Positions 8,021 through 17,458 of a DNA stretch of 64,000 nucleotides are shown piece after piece (position 1 is the first letter of the stretch; each line of letters starts with the position of its first letter). This DNA is from Bifidobacterium cebidarum (lineage in GTDB: Bacteria > Actinomycetota > Actinomycetes > Actinomycetales > Bifidobacteriaceae), in the NCBI RefSeq assembly GCF_009193305.1, contig NZ_WBVS01000007.1, positions 62,001-126,000 of the forward strand. The letters run 5' to 3'. The notes under the pieces are model-generated. The model worked only from the letters and a program-made list of their open reading frames with translations. It was not told where the DNA came from and ran no database searches. The position numbers and the translations under genes are program-made.

Positions 8021-9595
8021 TCAGCTCATCTTGGTCATGGCATTGACGAGTCCCGTGCGGAGTTCATCCAACGGCGGGTAAACCAGCTGCAGCGTATCCG
8101 GGAATTGCGGCTTGGAAACCACGGTTTTGATATGGCTGAAGGTTTCGAAGCCTGCCTTGCCATGATAGGCGCCCATGCCCGAGGCACCCACGCCGCCGAA
8201 GGGCAATCGACTGGATAGCAGTTGCGCCAACGTCAACGAATAGCCCAGTGAGCCGGAAGAGGTCCGTCGCTCGAATGCCAGGCGTACCGCCCTACGATTC
8301 GAAAACACGTATGCGGCAAGCGGGCGAGGGCGGCTGTTGATGAACCGAATGGCGGCATCGGCGTCCTTGACCACCACAATCGGCAGAATCGGGCCGAATA
8401 TCTCCTCCCCCATCACCGGCGCGTCCGGCTGCGTGCCGAACAGCACGGTGGGAGCGATATACCGAGTTTCGCGGTCGACTTTGCCGCCACATACCACTCG
8501 CCCTGCGGAATCAATCACACCTGGAATAGGCATGATCTCAGTCTGCTGCTGTTGCTTCTCGGCAACGGATGGTTGAGCATTATGTGAACCGATGGCGTCA
8601 ATTCCCGCATTGATGCGCCGTCCAACCATCTCCGCAGCGGCGCCAACGGCGGATGCGGCCTTGATAAGCGGTGAGCTGGGCTCTTGCGGCGGTACGGTTC
8701 CGGCAGGCAGCAGCTTGAGCAGGCGCTCAAAATGGCGATCATTGATGATGCGACCGTAATCCTTTGACGCTTCCGGATTTTCACCGTAGAACTCGGTCAC
8801 GGCTACGGCAATACGCTTGGCCAATGCCTCGGCGATATCCGGTGTGGCAAGCACATAATCAGGGGCCACGCAGGTCTGGCCGGCATTGGAGAACTTGCCC
8901 CACGCAATGCGGCGCGCTGCGGTATGCAAGTTCACCGTACTGTCCACGAAGCACGGCGACTTGCCGCCCAGTTCCAGCGTAACCGGCGTCAAGTGCCTGG
9001 CCGCAGCGGCCATCACAATCTTGCCGACGCGCTCCCCGCCTGTATAGAAAATATGGTCGAAATCGCAGTCCAGCAGCTCGCCGGTTTCCTTCGGACCGCC
9101 TTCCACCACCGCTATTGCTTCCTGATCCAAATATTGCGCAATGAGCTCGGCAATCAGTGTCGACGTGTGCGGCGAAAGCTCGGAAGGCTTCACACAGACC
9201 GCATTGCCGGCCGCTATCGCATCGGCGAGCGGCTCCAGAGCCAGCAGCACCGGATAGTTCCACGGCGCGATAACCAGCACCACGCCTTTCGGCTCGGCGA
9301 TGGTCCAACCTTGAGCCGGCTGCAAGGACCACGGCATCGGCTTGTATTGCCGCCTCGTCCACAGCCCCAAACGATTACGCACGAATCTGGCTTCGGCGGC
9401 AATCAAATTCAATTCCATCAGCACGGTTTCGGCAGCCGGTTTGCCGAGGTCGGCGGTTTCGGCCTCGATGAAATCCTGACGATGGTCAGCAATCATGCGG
9501 CGAAGGGCGTCCAACTGCGCGCGGCGCCATGCCAACGGTCTGGTGCGCCCGGAAGCATAGGCGCGCTTGAGCTGGGTGAAGGATTCTGAAACCAT
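8021..9595 (-). CDS. aldehyde dehydrogenase (class 3-like) with internal insertion
   Basis: NAD(P)-dependent oxidation of an aldehyde to an acid. The sequence follows the short class 3/AldH-type aldehyde dehydrogenases: PWNYPVLLALEPL near 111-122, catalytic Glu208 in TLELGGKSP, nucleophile Cys242 in NAGQTCVAP and GEEIFGPILP near the C-terminal third. Family members are about 455-460 aa; this one is 524 aa because of a low-complexity segment (about residues 301-358, including a QQQQ run) between NDRHFERLL and the next core strand. It lies 17 bp after the GH2 gene, so the two are probably co-transcribed. The substrate is unknown. Confidence 0.85.
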   Translation of the reverse strand: MVSESFTQLKRAYASGRTRPLAWRRAQLDALRRMIADHRQDFIEAETADLGKPAAETVLMELNLIAAEARFVRNRLGLWTRRQYKPMPWSLQPAQGWTIAEPKGVVLVIAPWNYPVLLALEPLADAIAAGNAVCVKPSELSPHTSTLIAELIAQYLDQEAIAVVEGGPKETGELLDCDFDHIFYTGGERVGKIVMAAAARHLTPVTLELGGKSPCFVDSTVNLHTAARRIAWGKFSNAGQTCVAPDYVLATPDIAEALAKRIAVAVTEFYGENPEASKDYGRIINDRHFERLLKLLPAGTVPPQEPSSPLIKAASAVGAAAEMVGRRINAGIDAIGSHNAQPSVAEKQQQQTEIMPIPGVIDSAGRVVCGGKVDRETRYIAPTVLFGTQPDAPVMGEEIFGPILPIVVVKDADAAIRFINSRPRPLAAYVFSNRRAVRLAFERRTSSGSLGYSLTLAQLLSSRLPFGGVGASGMGAYHGKAGFETFSHIKTVVSKPQFPDTLQLVYPPLDELRTGLVNAMTKMS

Positions 9596-9612
9596 AAGGT
9601 ATGCCTTTCGCG

Positions 9613-12231
9613 TTACGGACGTATGCGCCAGACGGCTTGGGCCCGGCCGAAGTACGTGGTGCAGGAGTCGCCGGATAGTTCGTCATAGGTGATGGGATTG
9701 GCTCCGGCCACGCCAAGAAGTTCGGCACGACCGAGTAATTCCGGCAATCCGTCATCGTTATTTGCGGCGTGCGCCAGTATGCCGCCTTGCGTGGCGGCAC
9801 CACTCTTATCATGCGCAGCACGTTTCATCAGCGCTCCACTGGGTGAAACATCGCGTGAAACATTTGCTGGGCGACGGCTCGCAGCAGCATCGTTTTCCGA
9901 TAATGCCGCTCCAACCGCCACGCTGCCACCTGGCAGCACAATGATATGGCGGTCATCAGTCACATGGATAACGCCCTTGGCATCAGTCAAGGCAATAGAC
10001 TCAAAGATGAGTTCGCTGGAATCCCAGCGTGAATCATCATGGGGATAGGGATTGATCACATGCTCGAATCGCGTGGTGACTTGCAGCTCTCGCCCCGCTG
10101 AGGCAAGAGCGCTACTGGAAATCGCACGATCACGAGCATCATATGCCGTGGCGACAAGTTCTCCCGGTGCATACGGCACACGGAATTCAGCCATGCATTG
10201 ACGGACCGGAGCCGTGCCCACCACATTGCCGTTCAGTGTCAACTGCACGGTTTTACCGCCCGAAAACACCTGTACGATGGCCTCGCGACCTTCATAGCCG
10301 GCCCATGACCAGCTCTCCACGCCGTCATGCCCGCGCTCAATGAATCGTGAAGTACGGCCAGCGCGAGTGGAACCATCACCATACAGCAATTGCATCGGGC
10401 GTACGGTGATCGCGGGCGTGCGGCGAATGCCCGTCACAACTTGCCGATACAGCATCTGACCGGTGGGCATGCCGGTGATGTCGATGAGACCCGAACCTCC
10501 AAGCAAGCCTGGATATCGGCGGTACGGCCCGGTGGCTCGGCCACGAATGGCCATGCGATTGCCATATTCGCGCATCCATCCATACGGTTCGGGATTCGAA
10601 TACGCCCACGCACTTACCGACGCCTCACCAATGTAATCCCAACCGGTCCACACAAAATCACCGATGAAATATGGCAATCGCTTGGCATCCGGCCATGTGT
10701 AGGCAATCTCCTGCGGGTAGGTTTCGCTGGCGCAGAATACGCGATCGGGGTGCTTGCGGTGGAATCGTTCCGGCCCTTGACGGCAGTAGTTCAGCCCGGC
10801 CACATCCACTTCATCGAATACGTCATTGGTTTGCCGCTGCATGATGCCGGTGGCGAGCGCGGCAGGCATCAGCTTGTCGATGGCCGTGAGCAGCGCCGGG
10901 CCTGACGCATGTTCCAGCGTGGTGTTGAGCCCGGGCTCCCCTTCCACTTTGGCGTCATGCTGGTCCATGTCGGCTTGGGTTTTCGCCGCCATCGTCAACG
11001 AGATCGGATTCACGCAGTCGATCACCGGCCGGTTAGGGTCGATCCCGCGAATAATCGAACGCATCGAGCGCGCGGCCTCGGCGGCACGTGGCGACTTGGT
11101 GTCCGCAATCTCATTGCCGATGGAATACAGCACCACGCTGGGGTGATTACGGTCCTTAGCGACCATCGAAGCCAAATCGTCGGCGTAATGTTCACGGAAG
11201 GAACCGGCGTAATCATAGCTGGTCTTATGCATCCACCACATGTCGAACGCCTCATCCATAACCAGCAGCCCAAGCTCGTCGCAGGCGTCGAGGAACGCTT
11301 TTGACAGTGGATTGTGGGCGGAGCGGATGGCGTTGAATCCTTGGGTTTTCATGATACGGGCGCGGCGATATTCAGCTTGCGGCAGGGTTGCCGCACCAAG
11401 AATGCCATTGTCGTGGTGCACGCAACCGCCGTTGAGAATCACACGCTCGCCATTGATGCGTAATCCGTGCTGGGCATCGCAGGTCAACGTACGGATGCCG
11501 AATCGCTCCTCGTGCGTATCAAGCGCGATGCCATCAGCATCATGCAAGGTGATATGCGCGGTGTAGAGTGTGGGCGAATCAGGCGACCAAAGCTGCGCGT
11601 GATCAATGGTGCCGTCGTTATCCTGGAATTCAGTCACGGCGCCGCCTGCCGCATCAGTGATGACCACATTGATGTACTGGCCAAGGATCAGCGGATTGTC
11701 GAGCGCGATCGACACCGCTGCGGCAACATCCTGACCATGCGCATCGGCAACAGTCGTGTCGATACGCACACCATCCGGGCGAATCACATCGGTTGAATCA
11801 GCAGTCCACAGCCAGACCGGCCGATAGATGCCCGAGCCTGAATACCAACGGGAGTTCGGCACATGGGAGTTATCGACAAGCACGGTTACTGTGTTGGCAC
11901 CAGCGTGCAACAGGTCTGCGATATCGAGGTAGTAGTCGCCGTACCCATAGGTGAGTTCGCCGGCTGGTTCGTTGTTGACCAGTACCGTGGCGCCTGGGTA
12001 GACGCCTTCGAATTCGAGGAGACATGCGGCCGGAGGGTCTGCTAAGTCCAGCGTGGTGCGATATTCGTAGGTACCGCCCGGATAGTAGCCCGTATTGTAG
12101 CCATTGCCGGTGCGCGGGGTGCGCGGCTCGTGAATCATCGCGTCATGCGGAAGTGTGACGGGCTGCCATGCCCCCTTGCCGCCGCCTATGGAACGGAACT
12201 GCCAACCAGAGTTGATATTGACGCGCTTCAT
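9613..12231 (-). CDS. GH2 glycoside hydrolase, probable beta-galactosidase
   Basis: A 872-aa cytoplasmic glycosidase (no signal peptide). It has the GH2 sugar-binding domain (about 1-145, with YPGGTYEYR), immunoglobulin-like domain (150-250) and TIM barrel with acid/base Glu374 (YSIGNEI) and nucleophile Glu503 (FCASETYP). C-terminal beta domains end in ELLGVAGANP and FGRAQAVWR. The family splits beta-galactosidase and beta-glucuronidase; the overall look favours beta-galactosidase, but this is not proven. An Ala/Ser/Asp-rich insertion (about residues 768-836) interrupts the final domain. It precedes the aldehyde dehydrogenase in the same transcript. Confidence 0.85.
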   Translation of the reverse strand: MKRVNINSGWQFRSIGGGKGAWQPVTLPHDAMIHEPRTPRTGNGYNTGYYPGGTYEYRTTLDLADPPAACLLEFEGVYPGATVLVNNEPAGELTYGYGDYYLDIADLLHAGANTVTVLVDNSHVPNSRWYSGSGIYRPVWLWTADSTDVIRPDGVRIDTTVADAHGQDVAAAVSIALDNPLILGQYINVVITDAAGGAVTEFQDNDGTIDHAQLWSPDSPTLYTAHITLHDADGIALDTHEERFGIRTLTCDAQHGLRINGERVILNGGCVHHDNGILGAATLPQAEYRRARIMKTQGFNAIRSAHNPLSKAFLDACDELGLLVMDEAFDMWWMHKTSYDYAGSFREHYADDLASMVAKDRNHPSVVLYSIGNEIADTKSPRAAEAARSMRSIIRGIDPNRPVIDCVNPISLTMAAKTQADMDQHDAKVEGEPGLNTTLEHASGPALLTAIDKLMPAALATGIMQRQTNDVFDEVDVAGLNYCRQGPERFHRKHPDRVFCASETYPQEIAYTWPDAKRLPYFIGDFVWTGWDYIGEASVSAWAYSNPEPYGWMREYGNRMAIRGRATGPYRRYPGLLGGSGLIDITGMPTGQMLYRQVVTGIRRTPAITVRPMQLLYGDGSTRAGRTSRFIERGHDGVESWSWAGYEGREAIVQVFSGGKTVQLTLNGNVVGTAPVRQCMAEFRVPYAPGELVATAYDARDRAISSSALASAGRELQVTTRFEHVINPYPHDDSRWDSSELIFESIALTDAKGVIHVTDDRHIIVLPGGSVAVGAALSENDAAASRRPANVSRDVSPSGALMKRAAHDKSGAATQGGILAHAANNDDGLPELLGRAELLGVAGANPITYDELSGDSCTTYFGRAQAVWRIRP

Positions 12232-12484
12232 GGCTTTATTGTAGGTATGCAGGCTTCAAATTACAGACTGAAGTAGACGTTTCCGACAATTCACAGCACA
12301 AAATGGACGTTTGGAAAGCTCAATCCGTCCTATTTGGCGCTTCGAATACACCAGAATGTCAATTTGAGCCCGTGTTTTGCCATACTTAGGCTGGGCCGCT
12401 TTACGGCAACGGTACTGCAATTTTGGACGATCTACGCTCGCATTTTGCTGACTCGCCTGACGGCTCGCCACACTGCCTACAAAC

Positions 12485-12499
12485 AACCCACTGGGTTGC
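12485..12499 (-). terminator. short hairpin after the LtaS-like gene
   Basis: CAACCC-ACT-GGGTTG, a 6-bp stem lying 6 bp beyond the LtaS-like stop codon and followed on that strand by TTTG. It is a weak intrinsic terminator candidate. Confidence 0.4.
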
Positions 12500-12504
12500 T
12501 TGCT

Positions 12505-14577
12505 TTACGGCAATGTCATGAAATCCGTGTCTTTGAGGTAGTTCTTGCCTGCAGTGATGTCGTACTGAATGAGCTTGTAGTCGGCGAGCAGCTGCTTGGT
12601 CTCCTCGTCGAAATCATCCTCGCTCATCGGATTACCGTTCTGGTCCAAGTAGATGCTCTGGCCTTCCGGAATACGGTCCCAGCCTTGAATCTTATTGACC
12701 ACCGGCGGCTCCATGGCCGCGATCTTCGAGTGCATTTCGGTCAGGAAGGCGAGATACGGCGACACCTTGGCATCCATATGCTCGGCGGCTTGCGCCACGA
12801 AGAAGTTCGGCGATGAGTAGGCGGCATCGTTCGTCTTGTTGCCTTGTGAGCTGGAGGCCTTGTTCGACCAGATGAAGTAATCGGTCAGGTGCAGTGCCAA
12901 GGAATTGTTATCGTCCTGGCTGGCGGAGGAGTAAATACCAGGCAGGTGATCGCCATAGAACACCACGGTGACCGGCTTGTCGAGCGCATCGAGCTCGTCC
13001 AAGAATTCCTGTGTGGCCTGATCGGTAATTTCCACACCTTTCTGATAAGTCTCGATGGACTCCTGCTCATCCTTCTCCAACGGCGTGCCCGTGGTGGATT
13101 CGGCGGTGTAGTCGTTGTTCTTGTACCACTCGTGGTAGGGCATGTGATTCTGCATCGTGATGATCTGGATGAACTTGTTCGACTTGCCGGACTTAATGCC
13201 TTCCAGCGCCGAATCATACGAGGACTTATCCGAGACGTATGGCGAATCGTCGATTTTGTCCTGATACTTGATCACATCCGGGCCGGTGAGCGTGTAGAAG
13301 TGCGAGAAACCGAACTTCTTGTAGTTCGTGGCGCGCGAATACATGCTGGACTCATACGGATGATAACCGAGCGAATTGGCGGGCGCACCCCACATCTGGT
13401 TGATGGTGGGCGCCCAATGCGCGCTCGGCACCAGCTGCTGGTACGGGCTGGTCAGAGAGGAATCGAAATTGGCCATGCTCAGCCCTGAAAGCCCCATGTA
13501 TTCGAGGTTCGCCGTGCCACCGCCATAACCGGAGGAAAGCATCAGGCCGGAGGTTGTGCCTTCCTTGATCTTGCGGATATTCGGCATCGAATCCTTGTTC
13601 ACTTTGAGGCCCGGCACACGGCTCGGGTCGGAGAAGGATTCGGAAAGCACGTACACCACGGTCGAGTCGGTGAGGTTCTGGGAACGGGAAGCGTTGATCT
13701 GCTTGGCCGCCTTGGTGTAGCGAGCGGCGACCTCTTGCATGGTCTCTTCGGAATAGTTGTCCGGCTTGTCCATGACCTTCGGGTTGAGCTGGCGGGTGAA
13801 GGCCACGAGCGGGCCGTTGCGCTGCGCGTCATACACCGAATCCCACATGGACGGCATATCTCCCATACTTTGGGAAAGCTTGTTGGCCCAGGAGTCGGTG
13901 GTGCTCACCTGCATGCAATACAGGGAGAAGCCCAGCAGCGACAGCAGTACCAGAATCATTCGGGACGCGAGATTGAGGCCGAGGTTTTTGGACCGGATCA
14001 TGCGGCCCTTGCGCCCATCGATATGACGTAGCACCAACACCAGTGCCAGCAATGCGGCGAACGCGCCGAGCGCCACAAGAATCGTCACATGCGCTCCGGC
14101 CGGAATGAACGTGAGCATGTTGCCGGTATTGGAGCCAAGGAAGCCAAGATCGGCAGGCAGAATGGCTTCATACCGAATCTCCACTTTGAAGTGTTCGATG
14201 GCCGCGACGAAAATGCCGGCTCCCATGATCACGATGCTTGCCGTCCAGAATCGGTTGAACAGCATCAGCAGCATAAGGTAGAGGAGACCAACCAACAGCA
14301 CGTTGAGCAGGAATACGAAATTGCTTTCGGTCCACATCTTGCTCACGAATCCGAAGCCTACCGTGGGGCTGGAAACCTGCACACGGGTGGAGCTGGAGGA
14401 CACGCCAATTTCAAGCGCGGCGACGGCAATGATGTCGAAAATGACGAACAATATGCCGTAGAGCCAGCCGGGGAAAGACTTATGCGGGTGCTTCGGGGTG
14501 ACTTCGTCCGCCTCGGCCCGGTTTTCCCAGAGCCGCCAACGGAACTTCGATGTGGTGTTACTGGTGTTTTCGCTCAT
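12505..14577 (-). CDS. LtaS/sulfatase-fold membrane phosphotransferase
   Basis: A 690-aa polytopic membrane protein of the LTA synthase/phosphoglycerol transferase family. Five transmembrane helices lie at roughly 39-60, 87-107, 111-128, 161-183 and 206-222. A large extracellular sulfatase-fold domain follows (about 300-690). Metal and nucleophile positions are visible: Glu313 in VLSESFSDP, Thr355 in GGGTANLEY (equivalent to the catalytic threonine), and the FYGDHLPG motif near 547. Bifidobacteria carry phosphoglycerol-decorated lipoglycan rather than classical LTA, so glycerol-phosphate decoration of a cell-envelope glycan is the likely role. It is a single gene. The substrate is inferred from family only. 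Confidence 0.85.
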   Translation of the reverse strand: MSENTSNTTSKFRWRLWENRAEADEVTPKHPHKSFPGWLYGILFVIFDIIAVAALEIGVSSSSTRVQVSSPTVGFGFVSKMWTESNFVFLLNVLLVGLLYLMLLMLFNRFWTASIVIMGAGIFVAAIEHFKVEIRYEAILPADLGFLGSNTGNMLTFIPAGAHVTILVALGAFAALLALVLVLRHIDGRKGRMIRSKNLGLNLASRMILVLLSLLGFSLYCMQVSTTDSWANKLSQSMGDMPSMWDSVYDAQRNGPLVAFTRQLNPKVMDKPDNYSEETMQEVAARYTKAAKQINASRSQNLTDSTVVYVLSESFSDPSRVPGLKVNKDSMPNIRKIKEGTTSGLMLSSGYGGGTANLEYMGLSGLSMANFDSSLTSPYQQLVPSAHWAPTINQMWGAPANSLGYHPYESSMYSRATNYKKFGFSHFYTLTGPDVIKYQDKIDDSPYVSDKSSYDSALEGIKSGKSNKFIQIITMQNHMPYHEWYKNNDYTAESTTGTPLEKDEQESIETYQKGVEITDQATQEFLDELDALDKPVTVVFYGDHLPGIYSSASQDDNNSLALHLTDYFIWSNKASSSQGNKTNDAAYSSPNFFVAQAAEHMDAKVSPYLAFLTEMHSKIAAMEPPVVNKIQGWDRIPEGQSIYLDQNGNPMSEDDFDEETKQLLADYKLIQYDITAGKNYLKDTDFMTLP

Positions 14578-14708
14578 TCGCCTACAGTCTCTAACAGTCG
14601 TATCGTGTCTCGATTTTATCCAATGGCATATTGTTACCGCTCAACCTTGGAAAATCCATATTGCCAAAGTTTCTCTTACCGTTTCCTAACTATTCACCCT
14701 AACGCAAA

Positions 14709-14738
14709 GGGTGCCTTGGATTCTTATCCAAGACACCC
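14709..14738 (-). terminator. intrinsic terminator downstream of the ZnuA-like gene
   Basis: GGGTG-C-CTTGGAT and ATCCAAG-A-CACCC pair with one mismatch and a 4-nt loop. On the minus strand the hairpin is followed by a TTTG run. It ends the znuA-like transcript upstream of the LtaS-like gene. Confidence 0.8.
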
Positions 14739-14813
14739 GAGGTACGTAGTGCACGATTGGTTCAACAATATTGCCGAATGACGAAGCTGCACTTTATACG
14801 CTGCAGTGTCCCG

Positions 14814-15719
14814 CTACGCGGCGGCTGCGAACTGATCGACCAGCGCGCTCATCCAGTCGAGCAGATCAGCGTATTCGGCAGGCATCTGTTCAGTGAGCTC
14901 CACAATCGGCACATCGGCATCTTTCGCTGCAGCCGTGATCTGTTCGGTGGTGGAGTTGGATTCCTGGGTGTTGAGTACCAGCATCTTGATGCCGCCGGAC
15001 TTCAGCGCGTCCTGGAATTTCTTGATATCGGTTGGCGTCGGCTCACTCTCGTTGGCGGAGGCTTGCGCATACCCCTTGGGTGTGCTGTCCTTCATTTCGA
15101 GGTCCTCAGCCAGATATGCGGCTACGGATTCGGTGGCCGCATAAGGCAGGTTCTTGGTCAATGCCACCGTTTCCTTGATTTTCGATTCCAATTTGTCTGC
15201 CTTGGCATGCCAGTCCTTATTGAGTTTGGCGTAATCGCCCTTATGCTCGGGGTCAGCCCTCTGATAGGCGGCGGTGATGGCATCCGCAGTGCTGGAACGC
15301 ACCTTGGCGGAGAACCAGACATGTGGATTATCGCCGTCCTTGATTCCAGCGGTTTCGGCGGCAGTGACCAATGTGGCCTTGGTGCCTTGCACGGCCTTGG
15401 CGGCCCAGGAATCATAATCGGCACCGTTCACGATGGCGACTTCGGCCGAATGGAATCGGGCCACATCCTGGCTTGTGGGCTCATAGTCGTGAGCCTCCAC
15501 GTTGGTTTTGTTCATGATATTGGTGACTTCAACATGTTCGCCACCAAGATCTTCGGCCAGAGAACCCCACTGGTTGATGGACGCCACGACCTCGAGCTTG
15601 CCGCCGGCATTGCCGGAATCGGCGACGTTTGCACCGCCCTCGCCCGAACCGCACGCAGCGAGCCCGACCATCATCAATGCCGTAGCCGCCAAAGCCGTGA
15701 TCTTCTTCCATGCAGTCAT
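14814..15719 (-). CDS. zinc/manganese ABC transporter substrate-binding lipoprotein (ZnuA-like)
   Basis: A 301-aa cluster A-1 metal-binding protein. The N-terminus is a lipoprotein signal with lipobox LAAC and lipidated Cys23. Family features include INQWGSLAEDLGGEHVEV, the metal-ligand region VEAHDYEPTSQD and the DNPHVWFS segment. No membrane permease or ATPase lies next to it, so those parts must be elsewhere. The Zur-type box 63-83 bp upstream and the Fur/Zur gene immediately behind point to zinc rather than manganese or iron. Confidence 0.88.
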   Translation of the reverse strand: MTAWKKITALAATALMMVGLAACGSGEGGANVADSGNAGGKLEVVASINQWGSLAEDLGGEHVEVTNIMNKTNVEAHDYEPTSQDVARFHSAEVAIVNGADYDSWAAKAVQGTKATLVTAAETAGIKDGDNPHVWFSAKVRSSTADAITAAYQRADPEHKGDYAKLNKDWHAKADKLESKIKETVALTKNLPYAATESVAAYLAEDLEMKDSTPKGYAQASANESEPTPTDIKKFQDALKSGGIKMLVLNTQESNSTTEQITAAAKDADVPIVELTEQMPAEYADLLDWMSALVDQFAAAA

Positions 15720-15781
15720 ACCGTTGTTTCCTCTTCTACCTTGTGATTACTGCGGTTGACATACTGCACTATAGCATCTAT

Positions 15782-15802
15782 TGAGAACCATTATCATTTT
15801 CA
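15782..15802. promoter_or_regulatory. Zur-type operator
   Basis: A 21-bp imperfect palindrome, reading on the minus strand TGAAAATGATAATGG then TTCTCA, resembles actinobacterial Zur boxes (TGA-A-AT-ATT-TCA pattern). It lies just upstream of the ZnuA-like gene and beside a Fur-family gene. Fur/Zur discrimination rests on context. Confidence 0.75.
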
Positions 15803-15826
15803 GTTCTTTTGGCGTGTCGATACAAC

Positions 15827-15858
15827 AAACCGGACCCTGCATATACAGAGTCCGGTTT
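15827..15858 (-). terminator. terminator after the Fur-family gene
   Basis: AAACCGGAC (15827-15835) pairs with GTCCGGTTT (15850-15858), and CTG/CAG extends the stem inside one mismatch. It separates the purE-purK-fur transcript from the znuA-like gene. Confidence 0.75.
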
Positions 15859-15877
15859 GAATCAAGCAATCATTGAA

Positions 15878-16270
15878 TCAATGCTTTTGGCAATCCGGGC
15901 ATAGGCCGAAGACTTCCAGCGTATGGGATTCCACGGTGAACCCGTGCCCCTCGGCTACTTTGCGCAGCCATGATTCGCTGGGCGGATCGATTTCCACAGT
16001 TTTGCCGCACCGCTTGCACACCAGATGGTGGTGATGCCCATCATCGCCGCACAAACGGAACAGCTGCTGACCGTCGAGCCTGATGGTGTCCGCCGCGCCC
16101 GCATCCGCCAATGCGTTCAACTGGCGGTATACAGTCGCCAGCCCGATGCGTGAGCCCTCATCCTCAAGCCTGCGGTGCAGGTCCTGAGCGGAAATGAACT
16201 CCTCGCAATCGGCCAACGCCGCGCGAATGGCGTCCTTCTGCTTGGTCTGACGTTCGATATGTTCAACCAT
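15878..16270 (-). CDS. Fur-family metalloregulator, probable Zur
   Basis: A 130-aa repressor. The winged-helix DNA-binding half (1-80) includes ISAQDLHRRL and GLATVYRQLNAL. The dimerisation/metal half contains GHHHHLVCKRCGK and a C-terminal CPDCQKH, two CxxC pairs that hold a structural zinc. It would repress the neighbouring ZnuA-like gene through the Zur-type box when zinc is ample. Its start is 10 bp after the purK stop, so it is co-transcribed with purE-purK, an unusual arrangement. Specificity for zinc is inferred from the target, not from residues alone. Confidence 0.85.
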   Translation of the reverse strand: MVEHIERQTKQKDAIRAALADCEEFISAQDLHRRLEDEGSRIGLATVYRQLNALADAGAADTIRLDGQQLFRLCGDDGHHHHLVCKRCGKTVEIDPPSESWLRKVAEGHGFTVESHTLEVFGLCPDCQKH

Positions 16271-16279
16271 GCGATAAGG

Positions 16280-17458
16280 TCACGCCTTCTTCTTCAGGTC
16301 ATCCCAGCAGCCGGTGGCTTCAAGATCGGCGACCGTGCGCTCCGGATCGTCGGTGAGCACGGTGATATGGCCCATCTTGCGGTCGTGACGCACCTCGGCC
16401 TTGCCGTAATCGTGCACGTTCCACTCCGGATGATCCTTGATCAACGCGCGCGTCGGCTCCACATGCTGGCCAAGCACATTGACCATGACGGCCGGGCTGA
16501 GCAGCTTGGGCTCGGGCATGGGCCAGCCGGCGATGCCGCGGATATGCGCGTCGAACTGATCCATCGAGCAGGCCTCGATGGTGTAGTGACCGGAATTGTG
16601 CGGGCGCGGGGCGAGCTCGTTGACGATGACCTGATCGTCCTTGGTGATGAACAGCTCGATGGCGAGCGTGCCGGCGAGTTCGAAGCCCTTGGCCAGACGG
16701 ATGGCCAGTTCGTGGGCCTCGCGGGCCACATGTTCGCTCACCTTGGCTGGGGCGATGGTCATGTGCAGAATATTGTTGCGGTGTTCGTTGCGCACGATCG
16801 GGAAGGTCACGAAGTCCTTACCGTTGCCGGAAACCAGAATCGAGGCCTCGAACGCGAAGTCCACGAAGCCTTCCAGGATGCTCGGCGGGAAGCCGCCGCC
16901 ACGATCGCCGCGGGCGCGAATCTTCTCCAAATCAGCGTCGGAGCGCAATACCATCTGGCCGTGGCCGTCGTAGCCACCGGAGACGGTCTTCAGCACTGCC
17001 GGGTAGTGAATCTCATCCAATGCGGCATCGAGCTCGTCGAAGTTGTTGACCGCACGCCACGGAGCGGTGGCGGTGCCATGATCGTTGATGAACTGCTTCT
17101 CATGCACGCGATGCTGGGTAACGCGCAACAGATCGGTGCCTTGCGGAGCCGCTGCGATGCCGCGAACCTCATCGATGGCGTCGGCGTCCACGTTCTCGAA
17201 CTCGTAGGTGAGCACGTCGGACTGGACGGCGAGATCATGGATGGCGGTTTTGTCGTCGTACTCGGCGGTGATCTGGAAATCGGCCACCTGAGCGGTCGGG
17301 CAGTTCGGCGTGGGATCAAGCACACCGACGCGGAAACCCATGTAGCGTGCGGACAAGGCCATCATGCGGCCAAGCTGCCCGCCGCCGATGATGCCGATGG
17401 TCGAGCCCGGCATCAGCATGGAGACGCGACCGTTGGTTTCCTCAGACAAGCTGGGCAT
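16280..17458 (-). CDS. purK: 5-(carboxyamino)imidazole ribonucleotide synthase
   Basis: ATP-dependent carboxylation of AIR to N5-CAIR. The 392-aa ATP-grasp protein has [14 protein letters not shown] near the start, [14 protein letters not shown], and [19 protein letters not shown]. The first ATG (17458) overlaps the purE stop by 17 bp; an internal ATG 36 or 42 nt later (before [10 protein letters not shown]) is possible. PurK works directly with PurE, encoded just upstream. Confidence 0.95.
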   Translation of the reverse strand: MPSLSEETNGRVSMLMPGSTIGIIGGGQLGRMMALSARYMGFRVGVLDPTPNCPTAQVADFQITAEYDDKTAIHDLAVQSDVLTYEFENVDADAIDEVRGIAAAPQGTDLLRVTQHRVHEKQFINDHGTATAPWRAVNNFDELDAALDEIHYPAVLKTVSGGYDGHGQMVLRSDADLEKIRARGDRGGGFPPSILEGFVDFAFEASILVSGNGKDFVTFPIVRNEHRNNILHMTIAPAKVSEHVAREAHELAIRLAKGFELAGTLAIELFITKDDQVIVNELAPRPHNSGHYTIEACSMDQFDAHIRGIAGWPMPEPKLLSPAVMVNVLGQHVEPTRALIKDHPEWNVHDYGKAEVRHDRKMGHITVLTDDPERTVADLEATGCWDDLKKKA

